The position numbers and the translations under genes were made by a program. Under the pieces are notes generated by a model that did not search any database, had not been told where the DNA came from, and saw only the letters and a list, made by a program, of their open reading frames with translations. From Pseudofrankia asymbiotica (GTDB taxonomy: Bacteria; Actinomycetota; Actinomycetes; Frankiales; Frankiaceae): 5,012 nucleotides of DNA. The stretch spans positions 10,903 through 15,914 of the forward strand of contig NZ_MOMC01000053.1 of the NCBI RefSeq assembly GCF_001983105.1. Reading direction: 5' to 3'. Shown one piece after another: positions 4,623 to 5,012 of this stretch. Positions within the stretch are counted from its first letter, which is position 1, and each line of letters opens with the position of its first letter.

Positions 4623-4818
4623 CCGCGCGACGGATGAGCCTGGCCGGATCGGCCCTCCGCGAGAAACGGCGGTCGGCGGCCGCGGCGGGGTGTGGGGCAT
4701 GAGCCGCCGGACACCGTGCCACGGCGGGGGTCACGGCTGGACGAGAGCCACGCCGAGCTGGGCGCCCATGGACATGACGAACCGCCGCCAGGGATCATGG
4801 CGGCTGGTCACGCGGCTG

Positions 4819-5012
4819 TCACAGGCTGGTGGCGATCTTCCTCAGGACGTCGGCGGTGCGAGCCGGGGTGGTGCTGTCGACGCAGAGCCGGTCCATGGCC
4901 TCCATGTACCGGTCGACGTCCTCGCGTTTGTCCAGGTAGTTGGCGCCGCCGAGAACCTCGATATAGACGACGTCCGGAATGTCCGCTTCCGGGAAGCGAA
5001 GGATGCTGAATG
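4819..5012 (-). CDS. C-terminus of a DUF5753/Scr1-type helix-turn-helix regulator (partial, start outside window)
   Basis: The last 63 codons are present, ending in TGA at 4819-4821. The peptide begins FSILRFPEADIPDVVYIE, continues with VLGGANYLDKREDVDRYMEAMDRL, and ends VLRKIATSL. The pattern LRFP...PDVVYIE...G..YLDK.EDV.RY...DRL is the characteristic C-terminal part of DUF5753, the ligand or partner-binding half of actinobacterial Xre/Scr1-like regulators. The N-terminal helix-turn-helix would lie to the right of the window. Such regulators usually have a small DUF397 gene next to them; none is recognisable downstream here, so any partner would have to lie upstream. The gene reads toward the phosphodiesterase but is ~790 bp away. 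Confidence 0.88.
   Translation of the reverse strand, partial: FSILRFPEADIPDVVYIEVLGGANYLDKREDVDRYMEAMDRLCVDSTTPARTADVLRKIATSL

Larger units (their letters stand above)
4027..4818. other. 792-bp gene-poor region rich in inverted and direct repeats
   Basis: No frame here gives a protein I recognise or that shows a convincing ribosome-binding site. Near the phosphodiesterase start the region holds a string of dyads (4106-4192). Further right are a GGGC tract, an AT-richer segment (about 4390-4560, including GTTAAC and TAACAAT), ATGCAC repeats, and paired GATTCTTC and GTCAGCCGGC direct repeats. It must contain the phosphodiesterase promoter unless that gene is cotranscribed with the upstream regulator. 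I could not pick a convincing -35/-10 pair on the minus strand; TTACCG-16 nt-TAACAA near 4405-4432 is a weak plus-strand candidate with no obvious gene behind it. Confidence 0.55.

Noticed and set aside
4731..4811. 26-codon minus-strand frame from GTG (4811), just after the DUF5753 stop, giving MTSRHDPWRRFV and ending VALVQP
   Set aside because: The position would suit a small partner gene, and DPWRRFV is faintly reminiscent of DUF397 ends, but there is no Shine-Dalgarno, it is far too short for the family, and no other family residues match.
4432..5012. Plus-strand frame from ATG 4432 that stays open to the right edge (~193 codons)
   Set aside because: Its right part is antisense to the well-supported DUF5753 end, there is no ribosome-binding site before the ATG, and the peptide is not recognisable; long open antisense frames are expected at this GC content.

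Overview
The window is very GC-rich DNA with strongly GC-ending codons and gene families typical of filamentous actinobacteria: a Methyltransf_19/DUF574 protein, a PAS-EAL cyclic-di-GMP phosphodiesterase with an actinobacterial N-terminal domain, and the C-terminus of a DUF5753/Scr1-type regulator. Frankia or a close relative is my best guess. That rests on family content and the abundance of in-frame low-complexity inserts, not on any species marker.

Layout, left to right. Positions 1-372 hold no secure gene. There is a weak partial minus-strand frame (1-126) containing an imperfect ~57-60 bp duplication, then a G-rich 27-bp tandem repeat (283-363) that abuts the Shine-Dalgarno of the first gene. 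Positions 373-1320 (+) encode a SAM-dependent methyltransferase with a polyglycine insert between its two SAM-binding motifs. A 150-bp G-rich convergent gap follows. Positions 1471-4026 (-) encode an ~851-residue protein made of an N-terminal helical domain, a PAS domain and an EAL domain. GGDEF is absent, and three large low-complexity inserts interrupt recognisable domains. Positions 4027-4818 have no supportable gene but are full of dyads: a 17-bp perfect inverted repeat next to a 10-bp one, a (GGGC)4 G-quadruplex motif, and an ATGCAC repeat cluster. Positions 4819-5012 (-) are the last 63 codons of the DUF5753 regulator, whose helix-turn-helix half lies outside the window.

The genes do not form an obvious operon. 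The methyltransferase and the phosphodiesterase converge. The regulator reads in the same direction as the phosphodiesterase but is separated from it by ~790 bp of structured DNA. What unites the window is repeat structure. Four coding tracts (GGTGGC hexamer, GAGCCCACCGCGACGCCA 18-mer, GGCRCGGGC 9-mer and a degenerate valine/glycine/proline tract) have been added in frame inside otherwise conserved domains. A fifth tandem array sits in a 5' leader. No defence, CRISPR, transposase or RNA-gene signature was seen.
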